Below are positions 17,271 to 25,979 of a DNA stretch of 64,000 bases, piece after piece. The notes below the pieces were generated by a model that saw only the letters and a list, made by a program, of their open reading frames with translations, ran no database searches and was not told the DNA's origin. The position numbers and the translations under genes were made by a program. Source of the DNA: an uncultured Propionibacteriaceae bacterium (GTDB taxonomy: Bacteria > Actinomycetota > Actinomycetes > Propionibacteriales > Propionibacteriaceae). The DNA lies in the NCBI GenBank assembly GCA_945911015.1, contig CAMDZW010000017.1, forward strand, positions 1 to 64,000, given 5' to 3'. The number at the start of each line of letters is the position of its first letter. The stretch's first letter is position 1.

Positions 17271-17884
17271 AACGAGTGGCCCTTGCCCTCGGCGCGCTGC
17301 TGATGTTGGTGGGCTGCGCCCCGGGGCAGATCGTGACCCCTGATCCGAGCGCGTCGGCCAGCGAATCGATCCCGGTGAGCACGGCCGACCCCGATGACCT
17401 GGCTGAGCTGAAGGCCGCCTCGGGCATCGAGGATTGCGCCGAGGTCGCCCCCGGACCTGTGCCCCCCGACGGCCTGCCGGACATCGTGTTGCCCTGTCTG
17501 GGTGGGGGCGCATCGGTGCCGCTGAGCGGTCTGCGTGGCCCGATGGTGATCAACCTGTGGGCCCAGTGGTGTGGGCCGTGCCGGGCCGAAGCGCCGTTCC
17601 TGACCGAGGTCGCCGATGCCCTGGCCGGTTCGGTCGAATTCCTGGGCATCGACTACAGCGATCCGCGACCCGAACTGGCGATCGAGTTCGCCGAGGATGC
17701 CGGCTGGACTTACCCACAGCTCGTCGACGAGCCCGGCCTGCTGCGTGCACCGTTGCAGATCGCCGGCCCGCCGATGACGATCCTGCTCGATGCCGACGGC
17801 CGCATCGCCTACACCCATCGCGGTCAGATCGCCTCCGCGGACCAGCTGCGCCAACTCATCCACGACCATCTGGGAGTGACATGA
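17267..17884 (+). CDS. TlpA/ResA-like thioredoxin-fold lipoprotein
   Basis: 205-residue extracytoplasmic thiol-disulfide protein. A signal peptide ends in the lipobox LVGC (Cys 17), followed by a Ser/Pro linker. The thioredoxin fold has [15 protein letters not shown], with the CGPC active site, and a cis-Pro loop GPPMTILLD. It matches Rv3673c by position. Probable role: reduction or repair of disulfides outside the membrane, perhaps in cytochrome c maturation, though no ccs gene is near. Confidence 0.92.
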   Translation: MKRVALALGALLMLVGCAPGQIVTPDPSASASESIPVSTADPDDLAELKAASGIEDCAEVAPGPVPPDGLPDIVLPCLGGGASVPLSGLRGPMVINLWAQWCGPCRAEAPFLTEVADALAGSVEFLGIDYSDPRPELAIEFAEDAGWTYPQLVDEPGLLRAPLQIAGPPMTILLDADGRIAYTHRGQIASADQLRQLIHDHLGVT

Positions 17885-18573
17885 CACCACCGTGGCTGAC
17901 ACCGCTGGCCGATCATCTCGCTGACCCGACCAGCACCCGTACGGTGGTCAGTTCCCGTCCCGGCAGGGGCGGCCGGCCCGCGGCAGTGCTGGCGTTGTTC
18001 TCCGGCACCGAGCTCGATGATGCTCGGGTGACGATTGTCGAACGGGCCCACACCCTGCGGCACCACCCCGGCCAACTCGCCTTCCCCGGCGGGGCGGTGG
18101 ACGACACCGATCCGAGCCTGGCTGCAGCCGCACTGCGCGAGGGTCAGGAGGAGACCGGTCTTGATCCGGCCGAGGTCACCGTGGTCGGCATGTTGCCGGC
18201 CGCCCACGTCGCGGTCAGCGGCTTCGATGTCTCTGCCGTTGTCGGGTGGCGCCCCGCCCCGACCAGGTTGGGAGTGCAGGATGCCGGCGAGGTGGCCCAG
18301 GTCCTCGATCCGCGCCTGAGCGACCTGCTCGATCCCGAACACCGGATGACGGTGCGGCACCGCAGTGGTTACACCGGACCCGGATTCTGGCTGCGCGATC
18401 CCGCCGGTGAACAGTTGTTGTTGTGGGGACTCACCGCCCACCTGCTCGATGGGGTGCTGGATCTTGCCGGCTGGAACCGGCCCTGGGATCGATCGCGGGT
18501 CACCGGCGTCCCGGAACGCTTCCTCCGCGACGGGCGGGCACCTGCCGGGGCTCGGCCCGAGGAGCTGCACTGA
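17881..18573 (+). CDS. NUDIX hydrolase, coenzyme A pyrophosphatase type
   Basis: 230 residues. The Nudix box spans about residues 72-94, from GGAVDDTDPS to REGQEETGL, with the REUXEE core as REGQEE. The preceding LRHHPGQLAFPGG is the CoA-pyrophosphatase signature region. It probably cleaves CoA or its oxidised and acyl forms to 4'-phosphopantetheine and 3',5'-ADP. ATGA overlap with tlpA; the stop overlaps the HD gene start (TGATG). Confidence 0.92.
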   Translation: MTPPWLTPLADHLADPTSTRTVVSSRPGRGGRPAAVLALFSGTELDDARVTIVERAHTLRHHPGQLAFPGGAVDDTDPSLAAAALREGQEETGLDPAEVTVVGMLPAAHVAVSGFDVSAVVGWRPAPTRLGVQDAGEVAQVLDPRLSDLLDPEHRMTVRHRSGYTGPGFWLRDPAGEQLLLWGLTAHLLDGVLDLAGWNRPWDRSRVTGVPERFLRDGRAPAGARPEELH

Positions 18574-19160
18574 TGCGGGACGACCTGCTCCAGGCCTGGC
18601 GTGAGCTCTGCCCGTACGAGCAGCTCGGGCAGCGGCTGTTGGATCGGTGGTCCGAGCCGCACCGCCACCATCACGCCCTGCCGCATCTGGCCGCCGTGCT
18701 GACCATGATCGATCGGCTCGCCGAGCCGGTCCATGACCTGCGGCTGGTGCGGTTGGCCGCGTGGTACCACGATGCCGTCTATGACCTGCCGCCCGGACCG
18801 ATCAGCAATGAGGAGGCCTCGGCGCGGCTGGCCGAGGCCGACGGCCAGCCAGCAGAGGTGGCACGGCTGGTGCGGATCACCGCCGACCACCGGGCCGCCG
18901 ATCCCCATGCGGAACTGTTGTGCGATGCCGACCTGGCCGTGCTGGCTGGTTCAGCCGAGGACTATGCGGCCTATGCGGCCGCGATCCGGCGCGAGTACTT
19001 CTTCGTCCCCGAAGAGCAGTTCCGGGCCGGTCGGGCGAAGATCTTGCAGTCACTGCTCGAGCAACCCCTGTTCCGTACGGTCAGAGGTCGCGCCCTCGAG
19101 GCTGACGCGCGGCGCAATGTCACCGCTGAGATCGCGGAGCTGGTCGGCGCAGGGACGTGA
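18573..19160 (+). CDS. HD-domain-like predicted metal-dependent phosphohydrolase
   Basis: 195 residues. RHHHALPHLAAVL (about 30-42) and AWYHDAVYDL (about 63-72) provide the His and His-Asp pairs of an HD-type metal site, and LLCDADLAVL carries the distal Asp. The substrate is unknown; COG4339-type proteins look like this. It is the last gene of the nth operon, and its final 41 bp overlap the convergent DMT transporter gene. In mycobacteria the serine protease marP occupies this place. Confidence 0.85.
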   Translation: MRDDLLQAWRELCPYEQLGQRLLDRWSEPHRHHHALPHLAAVLTMIDRLAEPVHDLRLVRLAAWYHDAVYDLPPGPISNEEASARLAEADGQPAEVARLVRITADHRAADPHAELLCDADLAVLAGSAEDYAAYAAAIRREYFFVPEEQFRAGRAKILQSLLEQPLFRTVRGRALEADARRNVTAEIAELVGAGT

Positions 19161-20046
19161 CCACGACCGCGAACAGGGTGATCACGCCCCCGATCACGGT
19201 CATCAGCTGTGGTCCGCCGCCGGCAACCGGGACGATGGTGTCGATGACCAGAGATCCGAGCAACTGGCCGGAAATGCTGGACAGACCGAGGACCAGCACG
19301 CCGGTGTACCGCACGACACCGGCGTTGATGGTGATGTAGGCCAGCCCGATCGGACCGGACAGATACAGCCACCACGTGGTCGGCAGTTGTCCCGGCCATC
19401 CGACAACGCTCAGTTTGACCAGCCAGGCGATCAGCAGCAGCACCGTCCCGGCGGTGAAGTTGCCGAGGCTGGCGACCGGCAGCGTGGCGATCTCGCGGAC
19501 ACGGCCGTTGACTGCACTCTGGAAACTGAGGCCGAGTCCGGCGACCAGCGGCAGCAGAGCCAGCCACGAGGCCGTGCCGAGGCGGTCGGAGACGGCGATG
19601 ACCACGGCCACGACGGTCAGGGCGGCGCCAATCAGTCGCCGTGGGCTGAGGCGGATCGAGCCGCTCGGGCCGAGTCCGATTCGGTCGATCACCACCGCAC
19701 TCGCGGTCTGTCCGGCGACGGTGCACACAGTGAACAGGGCTGCGCCGAGCACGGCGCCGGTCAGGGTCTGGGACAGCACGACAAGGGCACCGCAACAGCC
19801 GCCGAGCAGCACCCACCACGGCTGCTCACCATGCCGGACCGCGCCGAGGATCTGGGCGACTCCGGTGCGGTTGCGCCGGTTCACCGCGACGATGACAGCG
19901 ATGATCACCAGCCCGGCCAGGAAGGACACCAAGGCCGCCAGATAGGCGTCACCGAGCTCCACCCCGAGGGCACCGTTGAGGCGGGTCTGGGTCGGGATCA
20001 GGGTCCCGCAGACCAGGGCCAGACCGGCCCCGAGCGCCCTGTTCAC
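19120..20046 (-). CDS. DMT-superfamily transporter, YdcZ/DUF606 type
   Basis: 308-residue membrane protein with about ten hydrophobic segments, made of two YdcZ-like halves. Repeating features are GAGLALVCGTLIPTQTRLNG and SFLAGLVI in the first half and FQSAVNGRVR and NFTAGTVLLLIAWL in the second. The GTG at 20046 (VNRALGAG) was chosen because it precedes the first membrane segment and lies just after the Holin-X stop. The substrate is unknown. Confidence 0.85.
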   Translation of the reverse strand: MNRALGAGLALVCGTLIPTQTRLNGALGVELGDAYLAALVSFLAGLVIIAVIVAVNRRNRTGVAQILGAVRHGEQPWWVLLGGCCGALVVLSQTLTGAVLGAALFTVCTVAGQTASAVVIDRIGLGPSGSIRLSPRRLIGAALTVVAVVIAVSDRLGTASWLALLPLVAGLGLSFQSAVNGRVREIATLPVASLGNFTAGTVLLLIAWLVKLSVVGWPGQLPTTWWLYLSGPIGLAYITINAGVVRYTGVLVLGLSSISGQLLGSLVIDTIVPVAGGGPQLMTVIGGVITLFAVVVTSLRRPAPRSQR

Positions 20047-20059
20047 CGAATTTCGATGG

Positions 20060-20509
20060 TCAACGAAGTTCGAGGTCCCTGTTCCGGTGCTCGATGGCCG
20101 GGGTCTTGGCGGCGGTGTTGACCCGCTCGACTGCGCCCTTGACGGCATTGACCGAATCGGTCGCGCCGCGTTTGGTGGCGGTCGCGGAGAAGTCAGCATT
20201 CTTGCGGAGCCAGTTGCCGATGAACACGGCCAGTCCCGCGGTGACCACCAGGCCGCCAGCCATGATCAAGAAGCCCAGCCACATCCGGTCGAGCGCCTCG
20301 CCGATCAGCACCGAGCAGCCGATGAAGGCCAGGCCCAGGGCATACAGAGCGATCACACCGGCGGCGCCGAACAGGCCGACCCCGGTGCCGGTCTTCTTGA
20401 CCGCAGGCATCAATTCGGCTTTGGCCAGCTCGATCTCGTGCTTGACCAAGAGCTGGACGTCAGCGGTGATGGTCTTCACCAGGTCGCCGACACTGCGTTC
20501 CTCGCTCAT
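20060..20509 (-). CDS. Actinobacterial Holin-X family membrane protein
   Basis: 149 residues: a soluble N-terminal helix (VGDLVKTITADVQLLVKHEI), two closely spaced membrane segments (about residues 47-71 and 77-101) and a charged tail. This is the PF07332 pattern, common beside acs/nhaA in actinobacteria; despite its name there is no evidence for phage lysis. The ATG at 20509 (MSEERS) has gagggag upstream. Confidence 0.85.
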   Translation of the reverse strand: MSEERSVGDLVKTITADVQLLVKHEIELAKAELMPAVKKTGTGVGLFGAAGVIALYALGLAFIGCSVLIGEALDRMWLGFLIMAGGLVVTAGLAVFIGNWLRKNADFSATATKRGATDSVNAVKGAVERVNTAAKTPAIEHRNRDLELR

Positions 20510-20580
20510 CTGCACTCCCTCATCTCGGGGTCGACGATAGTCGCAAACCGGTGCCGAGGTCACGCCCGCCGTTGGCGTAC

Positions 20581-21765
20581 TCAGATATCCCGCCTCTGGC
20601 GTAGGCAGATTCGCAGCGCGATGGTGGCCAGCAGGGCAGCGATGACCGAACCGAGCAGGACCGCCGCCTTGGCGTGGTCGATCTCGACCGGTTGGCCCGC
20701 GAAGGCGAGCTCGGCGACCAGCAGGGCCACGGTGAATCCGATCCCGGCCAACACGGCGACCGAGGCGACCTCACGCCACCTGACCCCGCCGTGCAGCTCG
20801 GCTCCGGTGATCCGGGCGGTCAGCCAGGCGCCGCCAAAGACACCGATCGTCTTGCCGAGCACGAGGCCCAAGGTGATGCCGATCGTGATCGGATGGGTGA
20901 CGACATCGGCCAGCGCGGACGGTTTGAGGCTGACACCGGCGGCGAACAGGGCAAAGACCGGCACGGCGAAACCAGCCGACACCGGCCGCCAGAAGTGTTC
21001 CCAGCGATCCACCGGGTCGTTGCTCTCGTACGGGGAGGTACGGGTCAGCAGCCCGAGCAGGACACCGGCGATCGTGGCATGGACACCGGACTCGTGCATG
21101 AACCACCAGCAGCCGACGAACAGCGGCACGTGAAGCCACCACTTGTCGAGACGTCGTTGCTGCAGGAAGAACCAGATGCCGGCACAGGCCAGCGCCAGGC
21201 CGAGGGCGAGCCAGTTGATGGCAGCGGTGAAGATCACCGCGATGACCACGATGGCGCCGAGGTCGTCGACGATCGCCAGGGTGAGCAGGAATGTCCGCAG
21301 GCTCGGTGGCAGGCCTGGAGCGACGACTGCGAGGACCGCCACGGCGAAGGCAATGTCGGTGGCCATGGGGATCGCCCACCCCGACAGGTCACCGGCGCCG
21401 ACCAGGTTGACCGTCAGATAAATGCCGGCCGGGACTGCCATCCCGCAGAAGGCGGCGACAATCGGCAGCAGTGCCTGTCGCGGATTGGACAGGGCTCCGG
21501 CGCGGAATTCACGTTTGAGCTCAAGGCCGGCCAGGAAGAAGAAGATCGTCAACAGCCCGTCGGCGGCCCAGTGCTGCAGGGAGAGTGGACCGAGCTGGAC
21601 CTGGCGGGCGCTGTCGTACCCGTCGGGACTGAGGTTGGCCCAGACCAGGGCGGCGACCATCGCGATGAGCATGAGAACGCCGCCGACGGTTTCGTTGCGG
21701 AGTGCTTCGCTGACCGCGATCCGGTCCTGATTGTCGCTCGGGCCGAAGATCGTCAGACGTGCCAT
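20581..21765 (-). CDS. nhaA: Na+/H+ antiporter NhaA
   Basis: 394-residue integral membrane antiporter. The tandem Asp pair of the ion site is in AIVDDLGAIVVI, and another essential-Asp region is AIPMATDIAFAVAVLAVV; LAGLELKREF marks the N-terminal membrane domain. The ATG at 21765 (MARLTIFGPSD) is preceded by aaagg. The gene lies 71 bp upstream of Holin-X on the same strand and is divergent from the GntR/LacI regulator. Role: sodium and pH homeostasis. Confidence 0.95.
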   Translation of the reverse strand: MARLTIFGPSDNQDRIAVSEALRNETVGGVLMLIAMVAALVWANLSPDGYDSARQVQLGPLSLQHWAADGLLTIFFFLAGLELKREFRAGALSNPRQALLPIVAAFCGMAVPAGIYLTVNLVGAGDLSGWAIPMATDIAFAVAVLAVVAPGLPPSLRTFLLTLAIVDDLGAIVVIAVIFTAAINWLALGLALACAGIWFFLQQRRLDKWWLHVPLFVGCWWFMHESGVHATIAGVLLGLLTRTSPYESNDPVDRWEHFWRPVSAGFAVPVFALFAAGVSLKPSALADVVTHPITIGITLGLVLGKTIGVFGGAWLTARITGAELHGGVRWREVASVAVLAGIGFTVALLVAELAFAGQPVEIDHAKAAVLLGSVIAALLATIALRICLRQRRDI

Positions 21766-21954
21766 GGTGCCTTTCAGGGTTGACAGGTCATCTTGCCGAC
21801 CAGACTTCCCGGCGCACCGGTCAAGGAGCTTATGCCAGATGGCGTTCACGGCGAAAAGGGGGCTGCCGACATCATTCCTCCTCGCAGTCAGTCATTCCCG
21901 ATTGATCTGCTGGGGTCGTTGCGGTAGATCGGTCGTGATGGCCAAGATGGGGGC

Positions 21955-23052
21955 ATGTCTCCTGCGGAAGGTCCGGACCAGTCCCGGATGCTGAAGTCGC
22001 AGGCGGTGGCCGATGCCGTACGGCAACGTGCGATCGCCGGCGAGTGGGCCGTCGGTGACCGATTGCCGACCGAGCGGGAACTCGCTGCGGTCCACGGGGT
22101 CGGGATCAACACGGTCCGGCGAGCTGTCGCCCAGCTCGTCCGCGAGGGAGTCGTCCGCAAGGTCCAGGGCTCGGGCACCTATCTGGTGGGGGTGCCCGCG
22201 CCCAGTGGCCGCGGGGGAGTCAAGCCGCTGATCGGGGTCGTGCTGCCGACGCCGAAGTACTACGCCGGGATCACCGACGGCATCATCGAAACCCTTCGTC
22301 GAGCGGGGTGGCAGGTGCTGATCAGCTACGCCACTTTCGAGCCAGAGTTGGAACTTGAGCGATGTCAGGAGCTGCTCGCACTCGGTGCACGCGGTCTGCT
22401 GCTGTCACCATCGTTCTACGTCAGCCCGGACCCGGAGGCGCACCTCCACGCCCTCGAGTCCCTTGGCGTCCCGATTGTCCTGGTCGACCGGCGGCCACCG
22501 ACCCGTACCTCGGAGTGCACCTCCTATGTCGCCACTGATCGCGAATGCGCGGCCCAGATCGCACTGCGGCGATTCACTGACATCGGGCGCTCGCGGATCG
22601 GCTACTTCGGCACCATTGGTGCCAACTCCTCTGACGTGCGGGATGCCTTCGTCCGAGCGGTCGACTCCTACGGTCTGGAACTGGTCGATTCCGCGATTGT
22701 TGAACACCGCCCCTGGAGCCGCGAACTGGTCGCCGGCTATGTCGCGGAGGCGCGCGAGCGAGGGATTGATGCGGTGCTCTGCATGGATGACCGTCAGGCG
22801 TTGGCGCTGCTGCCCGCGCTGGCCGAGGCAGGTCTGCAGGTCCCCACGGATGTGGCCGTGATTGCCTATGACGACGCGGTGTACGACCTGGCTGCGGTCC
22901 CGTTGTCAACGATTTCGCCGCCGCGTTTCGAAGTCGGCGCGGCTGCGGCCGAGCTCATCCTGCATCACCTCACCCAAGGGGTGAAAGCGGCCGCCCGACA
23001 TGTCGAGATGCAGCCCCGACTGATCGTACGGGCGAGCTGCTCGGCTTCCTGA
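21955..23052 (+). CDS. GntR-type DNA-binding, LacI-type sensor transcription regulator
   Basis: 365 residues. The GntR winged helix has LPTERELAAVHGVG, INTVRRAVAQLVREGVVR and QGSGTYL (about residues 40-80). The remainder is a periplasmic-binding-protein-like sensor of the LacI kind: PLIGVVLPTPKYYAGI, GLLLSPSF, RIGYFGTIGA, VLCMDDRQALAL. This is the AraR-type architecture that represses sugar genes until a sugar ligand binds. It starts the sialidase island and probably controls it. Confidence 0.92.
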   Translation: MSPAEGPDQSRMLKSQAVADAVRQRAIAGEWAVGDRLPTERELAAVHGVGINTVRRAVAQLVREGVVRKVQGSGTYLVGVPAPSGRGGVKPLIGVVLPTPKYYAGITDGIIETLRRAGWQVLISYATFEPELELERCQELLALGARGLLLSPSFYVSPDPEAHLHALESLGVPIVLVDRRPPTRTSECTSYVATDRECAAQIALRRFTDIGRSRIGYFGTIGANSSDVRDAFVRAVDSYGLELVDSAIVEHRPWSRELVAGYVAEARERGIDAVLCMDDRQALALLPALAEAGLQVPTDVAVIAYDDAVYDLAAVPLSTISPPRFEVGAAAAELILHHLTQGVKAAARHVEMQPRLIVRASCSAS

Positions 23053-23060
23053 AGGTCCAG

Positions 23061-23083
23061 AGTTCCCAACACACAAAGGAAAG
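23061..23083 (+). repeat. Duplicated 23-nt leader, copy 1
   Basis: AGTTCCCAACACACAAAGG followed by AAAG, ending 3 nt before the ATG at 23087. It matches 25952-25974 at 22 of 23 positions. It includes the ribosome site, but identity continues well upstream of it. Confidence 0.7.
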
Positions 23084-23086
23084 AAC

Positions 23087-24049
23087 ATGTACTGGAGCAT
23101 TCTGCTTCACCTCGGATTCAACATGTGGGACGACGATCCCAAGTCGCCGTCGATCCAGAAGAACCCCTACCGCGAAGCTTCTGACAAACTCCGCTGTGAC
23201 CGCGGCACGTGGGATGCGGTCACCAACCGGATGGCTGAGGTCGGGATGAACCAGGTCCTGGTCGATGTCGGCGAGGGCATCAGGTTCGACTCCCACCCCG
23301 AGCTGGCCGTCGAAGGTTCGTGGACACCGCAGCAGATGGCTGACGAAGTGGCACGACTCAAGGGTATGGGCCTCCAGGCCGTCCCGAAGCTCAACTTCTC
23401 GGCCGGTCATGATGCATGGCTGGGGGAGTACGCCTTCATGGTGTCTTCCAAGACGTACTACCAGGTCGTCGCCGATGTGATCGCCGAGACCGCTGAGATC
23501 TTCGGCAAGCCCGACCTCTTCCACATCGGCATGGACGAGGAAACCCTGGGTCATCAGCGTCACTACCGCCAGGCGGTCATCCGTCACTCCGACTTGTGGT
23601 ACTCCGACCTGGAGTTCTATGCCACCGAGGCCGAGAAGGCCGGCGCCCGCGCCTGGATGTGGTCGGACCGGATCTGGCACCACGAGCAGGAGTACCTGCG
23701 TCGGGTCCCGAAGTCGATCCTGCAAAGCAACTGGTACTACGGCGAGACCTTCGACCACTCCGAGGACCCGCAGCATGTCGGCCGCACCCACGTCCGCGCC
23801 TACGACCTGCTGGAGGCCCACGGCTATGACCAGGTCCCGACCGGAGCGAACTGGTCATGTGACACCAACCTGATCGACACCGTCCGCTACTGCCACCAGT
23901 TCATCTCGCCGGAGCGAGAGCTCGGCTACATGACGGCCCCGTGGTACCCGACTGTCGACGAGCAGCGGGACCGCCTGCTCGCCGCCGTCGACCAGGTCGG
24001 CGAGGCAATCGCCGAGTACTCCAGTGGCCTGCAGGAGCCTTCGCACTGA
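23087..24049 (+). CDS. GH20-like TIM-barrel protein, probably cytosolic
   Basis: 320 residues without a signal peptide. LFHIGMDEETLG (about residues 144-155) corresponds to the H-x-G-G-D-E box of GH20 hexosaminidases, with Asp-Glu kept and the second Gly replaced by Met. AWMWSDRIWHH and SNWYYGETFDH are later barrel strands. It is shorter than typical GH20 enzymes and lacks their N-terminal domain. Next to a binding protein and a sialidase it may cleave an imported amino-sugar glycoside. Family membership is supported at fold level; activity is inference. Confidence 0.72.
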   Translation: MYWSILLHLGFNMWDDDPKSPSIQKNPYREASDKLRCDRGTWDAVTNRMAEVGMNQVLVDVGEGIRFDSHPELAVEGSWTPQQMADEVARLKGMGLQAVPKLNFSAGHDAWLGEYAFMVSSKTYYQVVADVIAETAEIFGKPDLFHIGMDEETLGHQRHYRQAVIRHSDLWYSDLEFYATEAEKAGARAWMWSDRIWHHEQEYLRRVPKSILQSNWYYGETFDHSEDPQHVGRTHVRAYDLLEAHGYDQVPTGANWSCDTNLIDTVRYCHQFISPERELGYMTAPWYPTVDEQRDRLLAAVDQVGEAIAEYSSGLQEPSH

Positions 24050-24085
24050 CCCAGCGGTCGGGTCAACAGACTGCTTGACATCGAT

Positions 24086-24125
24086 ACGGTGGCCGTCCCC
24101 CACAGGGGGGTCGGCCACCGTTTTC
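24086..24125 (+). terminator. Rho-independent terminator after the GH20-like gene
   Basis: ACGGTGGCCG (24086-24095) pairs with CGGCCACCGT (24112-24121); the inner C5/G5 run extends the stem, and a tttt run follows. It separates the regulator/GH20-like pair from the binding-protein gene. Confidence 0.88.
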
Positions 24126-24191
24126 CGTGCCAGCAGTCTGGTAAGTCAGTCCTTGTCCGGTCAGGTCATTCCCACTCCATACCGGGACCCG

Positions 24192-24220
24192 TTGACATGG
24201 AAGAGCGTGCCACATAGCTT
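24192..24220 (+). promoter_or_regulatory. Candidate sigma70 promoter for the second binding protein
   Basis: Perfect TTGACA (24192-24197), 17-bp spacer, TAGCTT (24215-24220), 75 bp before the start codon and after the terminator. Confidence 0.55.
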
Positions 24221-24294
24221 CTAGTCAGTTGCATGTCACACACAACCCGATGGTCGCAATGATTGCACCAGCGGGCCAATGAAGGAGAGCGATC

Positions 24295-25953
24295 ATGACT
24301 GGGTTCACTGCACCTCGTCGGCGGTTCCTCCAAGGGATCGGAGCCGGCGCATTCGTCGCCGCGGCCGGCACCCTTGCCGCCTGCACCCCGGAGGGCGCCA
24401 CGCCGCCCGGGGGCGGTTCCACCACAGGCACTTCGCCGGGGCAGAACCCGAACACCGGGATCTCCTTGCCCACGTACAAGAAGTTGGAGCCTGTCGCCCC
24501 GGATCTGCCCGGTGACGCCGAGGGTGTCCCGGATGCGTTCTTCACCTTCCCCGAGTCGCCTGTTGCGGTGACCGACGGCAAGCCGGGCACCGGCGGCACA
24601 GTCACCTCGATGCTCAGCCTGGCTGGCTCCGCAGTGCCACCCACCATGGCTGACAACGCCTGGTGGCAAGGGCTCAATGAGCAGCTCGGCGTCACCCTTG
24701 AGATCGGGATGACCGCTCAGGACTACAACTCAAAGTTCGCCACCACCATCGCCGGTGGCGACATTCCTGACCTGGTCCAGGTGCCCGCCGTGGCGCGGCT
24801 GCCCGAGGTGCTTGAGGCCGAGTTCGAGGATCTCACCGAACACCTCGCCGGCGACGCCGTGCTCGAATACCCCTGTCTGGCCAGCCTGCCGGGCTACATG
24901 TGGGAGACGGCCGTGCGAGGAGGAGCGATCCGTGCAGTGCCACCGGGCAACATCGTCGGCTCGCCGACTCCGGTCATCCGGCAGGATCTGGTGGATCGGA
25001 TCGGGGCCGACATGTCCTCGGCCACCGATGCTGAGAGCGTGCTCGACCTGTTCACCGAGCTGACCGATGCCAAGACCAACCAGTATGCAATGACCAACCC
25101 GGGCAACATCCGTTACTTGCTGACCTCCATGTTCGGTGCGCCGAACACCTGGGCCGAGAGCGGCGGCGCCTTCACCAGCCAGTACGAGACCGAGGAGTAT
25201 CGCGCAGCTCTCGAGTTCGGTCACACGATGTGGGAGGCGGGCGTCTTCCACCCCGACACCTTCGGGGGAGCCAACGGTCCGGCCGAGTTCCAGGCGGGCA
25301 AGCTCGCCATCTTCTTCTGGGGCGGTGTCGGCTATCGCAGTCTGCTCCGGGCGGGGATCCCCGGACTCGAGCTCGGCTTCTGGTCCCTGCCGAAGGCCGA
25401 CGGCAGCGGTGTCGCTCCGAAGCGTCTCGGCACGGGCACGTACCAGCTGTGCGCCATCCGCAAGCAGGACTCGCCCGATCGTGTACGGGAACTGCTGCGG
25501 ATCCTCAACTGGTGTGCCGCTCCCTTCGGGAGCCAGGAGTACCTGTACATGAAGTTCGGGGAGGAGGGCACCCACTGGGAGTGGGACGACGAGCTGCAGT
25601 CTCCGGTCAGCAACCAGAAGCTCAGCACCGAACGGATCAACGTCTCCTACTTTGCCAGTGCTCCGTACGAGCTCTTCGATCCGGGCGACCGCGAGACGAC
25701 CGAGGCGATGTACAACCATCAGGCCGAGACGATCCCGACCGGCATGCGCAACCCGGCAGCCAGCCTCTACTCGCAGACCAACGACGTCCAGGGCCCCGCG
25801 CTGACAGCCACCATCGACGACGTCGGCTACCAGGTCATCCAAGGACGTGCGACCTTGGACGACTGGGATGCGACCGTTGAGGAGTGGAAGTCCGGCGGCG
25901 GTGACAAGATTCGCGGCGAGTACGAGCAGTCCTTCGCCGACCTCAACCAGTAG
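24295..25953 (+). CDS. Tat-exported lipoprotein, extracellular solute-binding protein (paralog 2)
   Basis: 552 residues. The Tat signal has PRRRFLQG and the lipobox LAAC. The binding-protein core has WWQGLNEQLG, YNSKFATTIAGGDIPDL, FEDLTEHLAGDAVLEYPCL and FGAPNTW, aligning with the proteins at 8109 and 52644. A strong aaggag site precedes the ATG. It has its own candidate promoter and is followed by the sialidase 26 bp downstream, so its ligand may be sialic acid or a sialidase product; this is inference from context. Confidence 0.92.
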   Translation: MTGFTAPRRRFLQGIGAGAFVAAAGTLAACTPEGATPPGGGSTTGTSPGQNPNTGISLPTYKKLEPVAPDLPGDAEGVPDAFFTFPESPVAVTDGKPGTGGTVTSMLSLAGSAVPPTMADNAWWQGLNEQLGVTLEIGMTAQDYNSKFATTIAGGDIPDLVQVPAVARLPEVLEAEFEDLTEHLAGDAVLEYPCLASLPGYMWETAVRGGAIRAVPPGNIVGSPTPVIRQDLVDRIGADMSSATDAESVLDLFTELTDAKTNQYAMTNPGNIRYLLTSMFGAPNTWAESGGAFTSQYETEEYRAALEFGHTMWEAGVFHPDTFGGANGPAEFQAGKLAIFFWGGVGYRSLLRAGIPGLELGFWSLPKADGSGVAPKRLGTGTYQLCAIRKQDSPDRVRELLRILNWCAAPFGSQEYLYMKFGEEGTHWEWDDELQSPVSNQKLSTERINVSYFASAPYELFDPGDRETTEAMYNHQAETIPTGMRNPAASLYSQTNDVQGPALTATIDDVGYQVIQGRATLDDWDATVEEWKSGGGDKIRGEYEQSFADLNQ

Positions 25954-25974
25954 TTCCCAACCCACAAAGGAAAG
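25952..25974 (+). repeat. Duplicated 23-nt leader, copy 2
   Basis: AGTTCCCAACCCACAAAGG followed by AAAG, 5 nt before the GTG at 25980, overlapping the stop codon of the binding-protein gene. See copy 1 at 23061. Confidence 0.7.
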
Positions 25975-25979
25975 GCATC

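Noticed and set aside
20060..20509. Prophage remnant, because of the holin name
   Set aside because: Holin-X genes are normal chromosomal neighbours of nhaA/acs in actinobacteria and no other phage gene is near.
21899..21945. Operator palindrome before the GntR/LacI regulator (gattgatct ... agatcggtc)
   Set aside because: Arms match at only about 7 of 9 positions over an 18-bp gap and no second copy is seen in the island.
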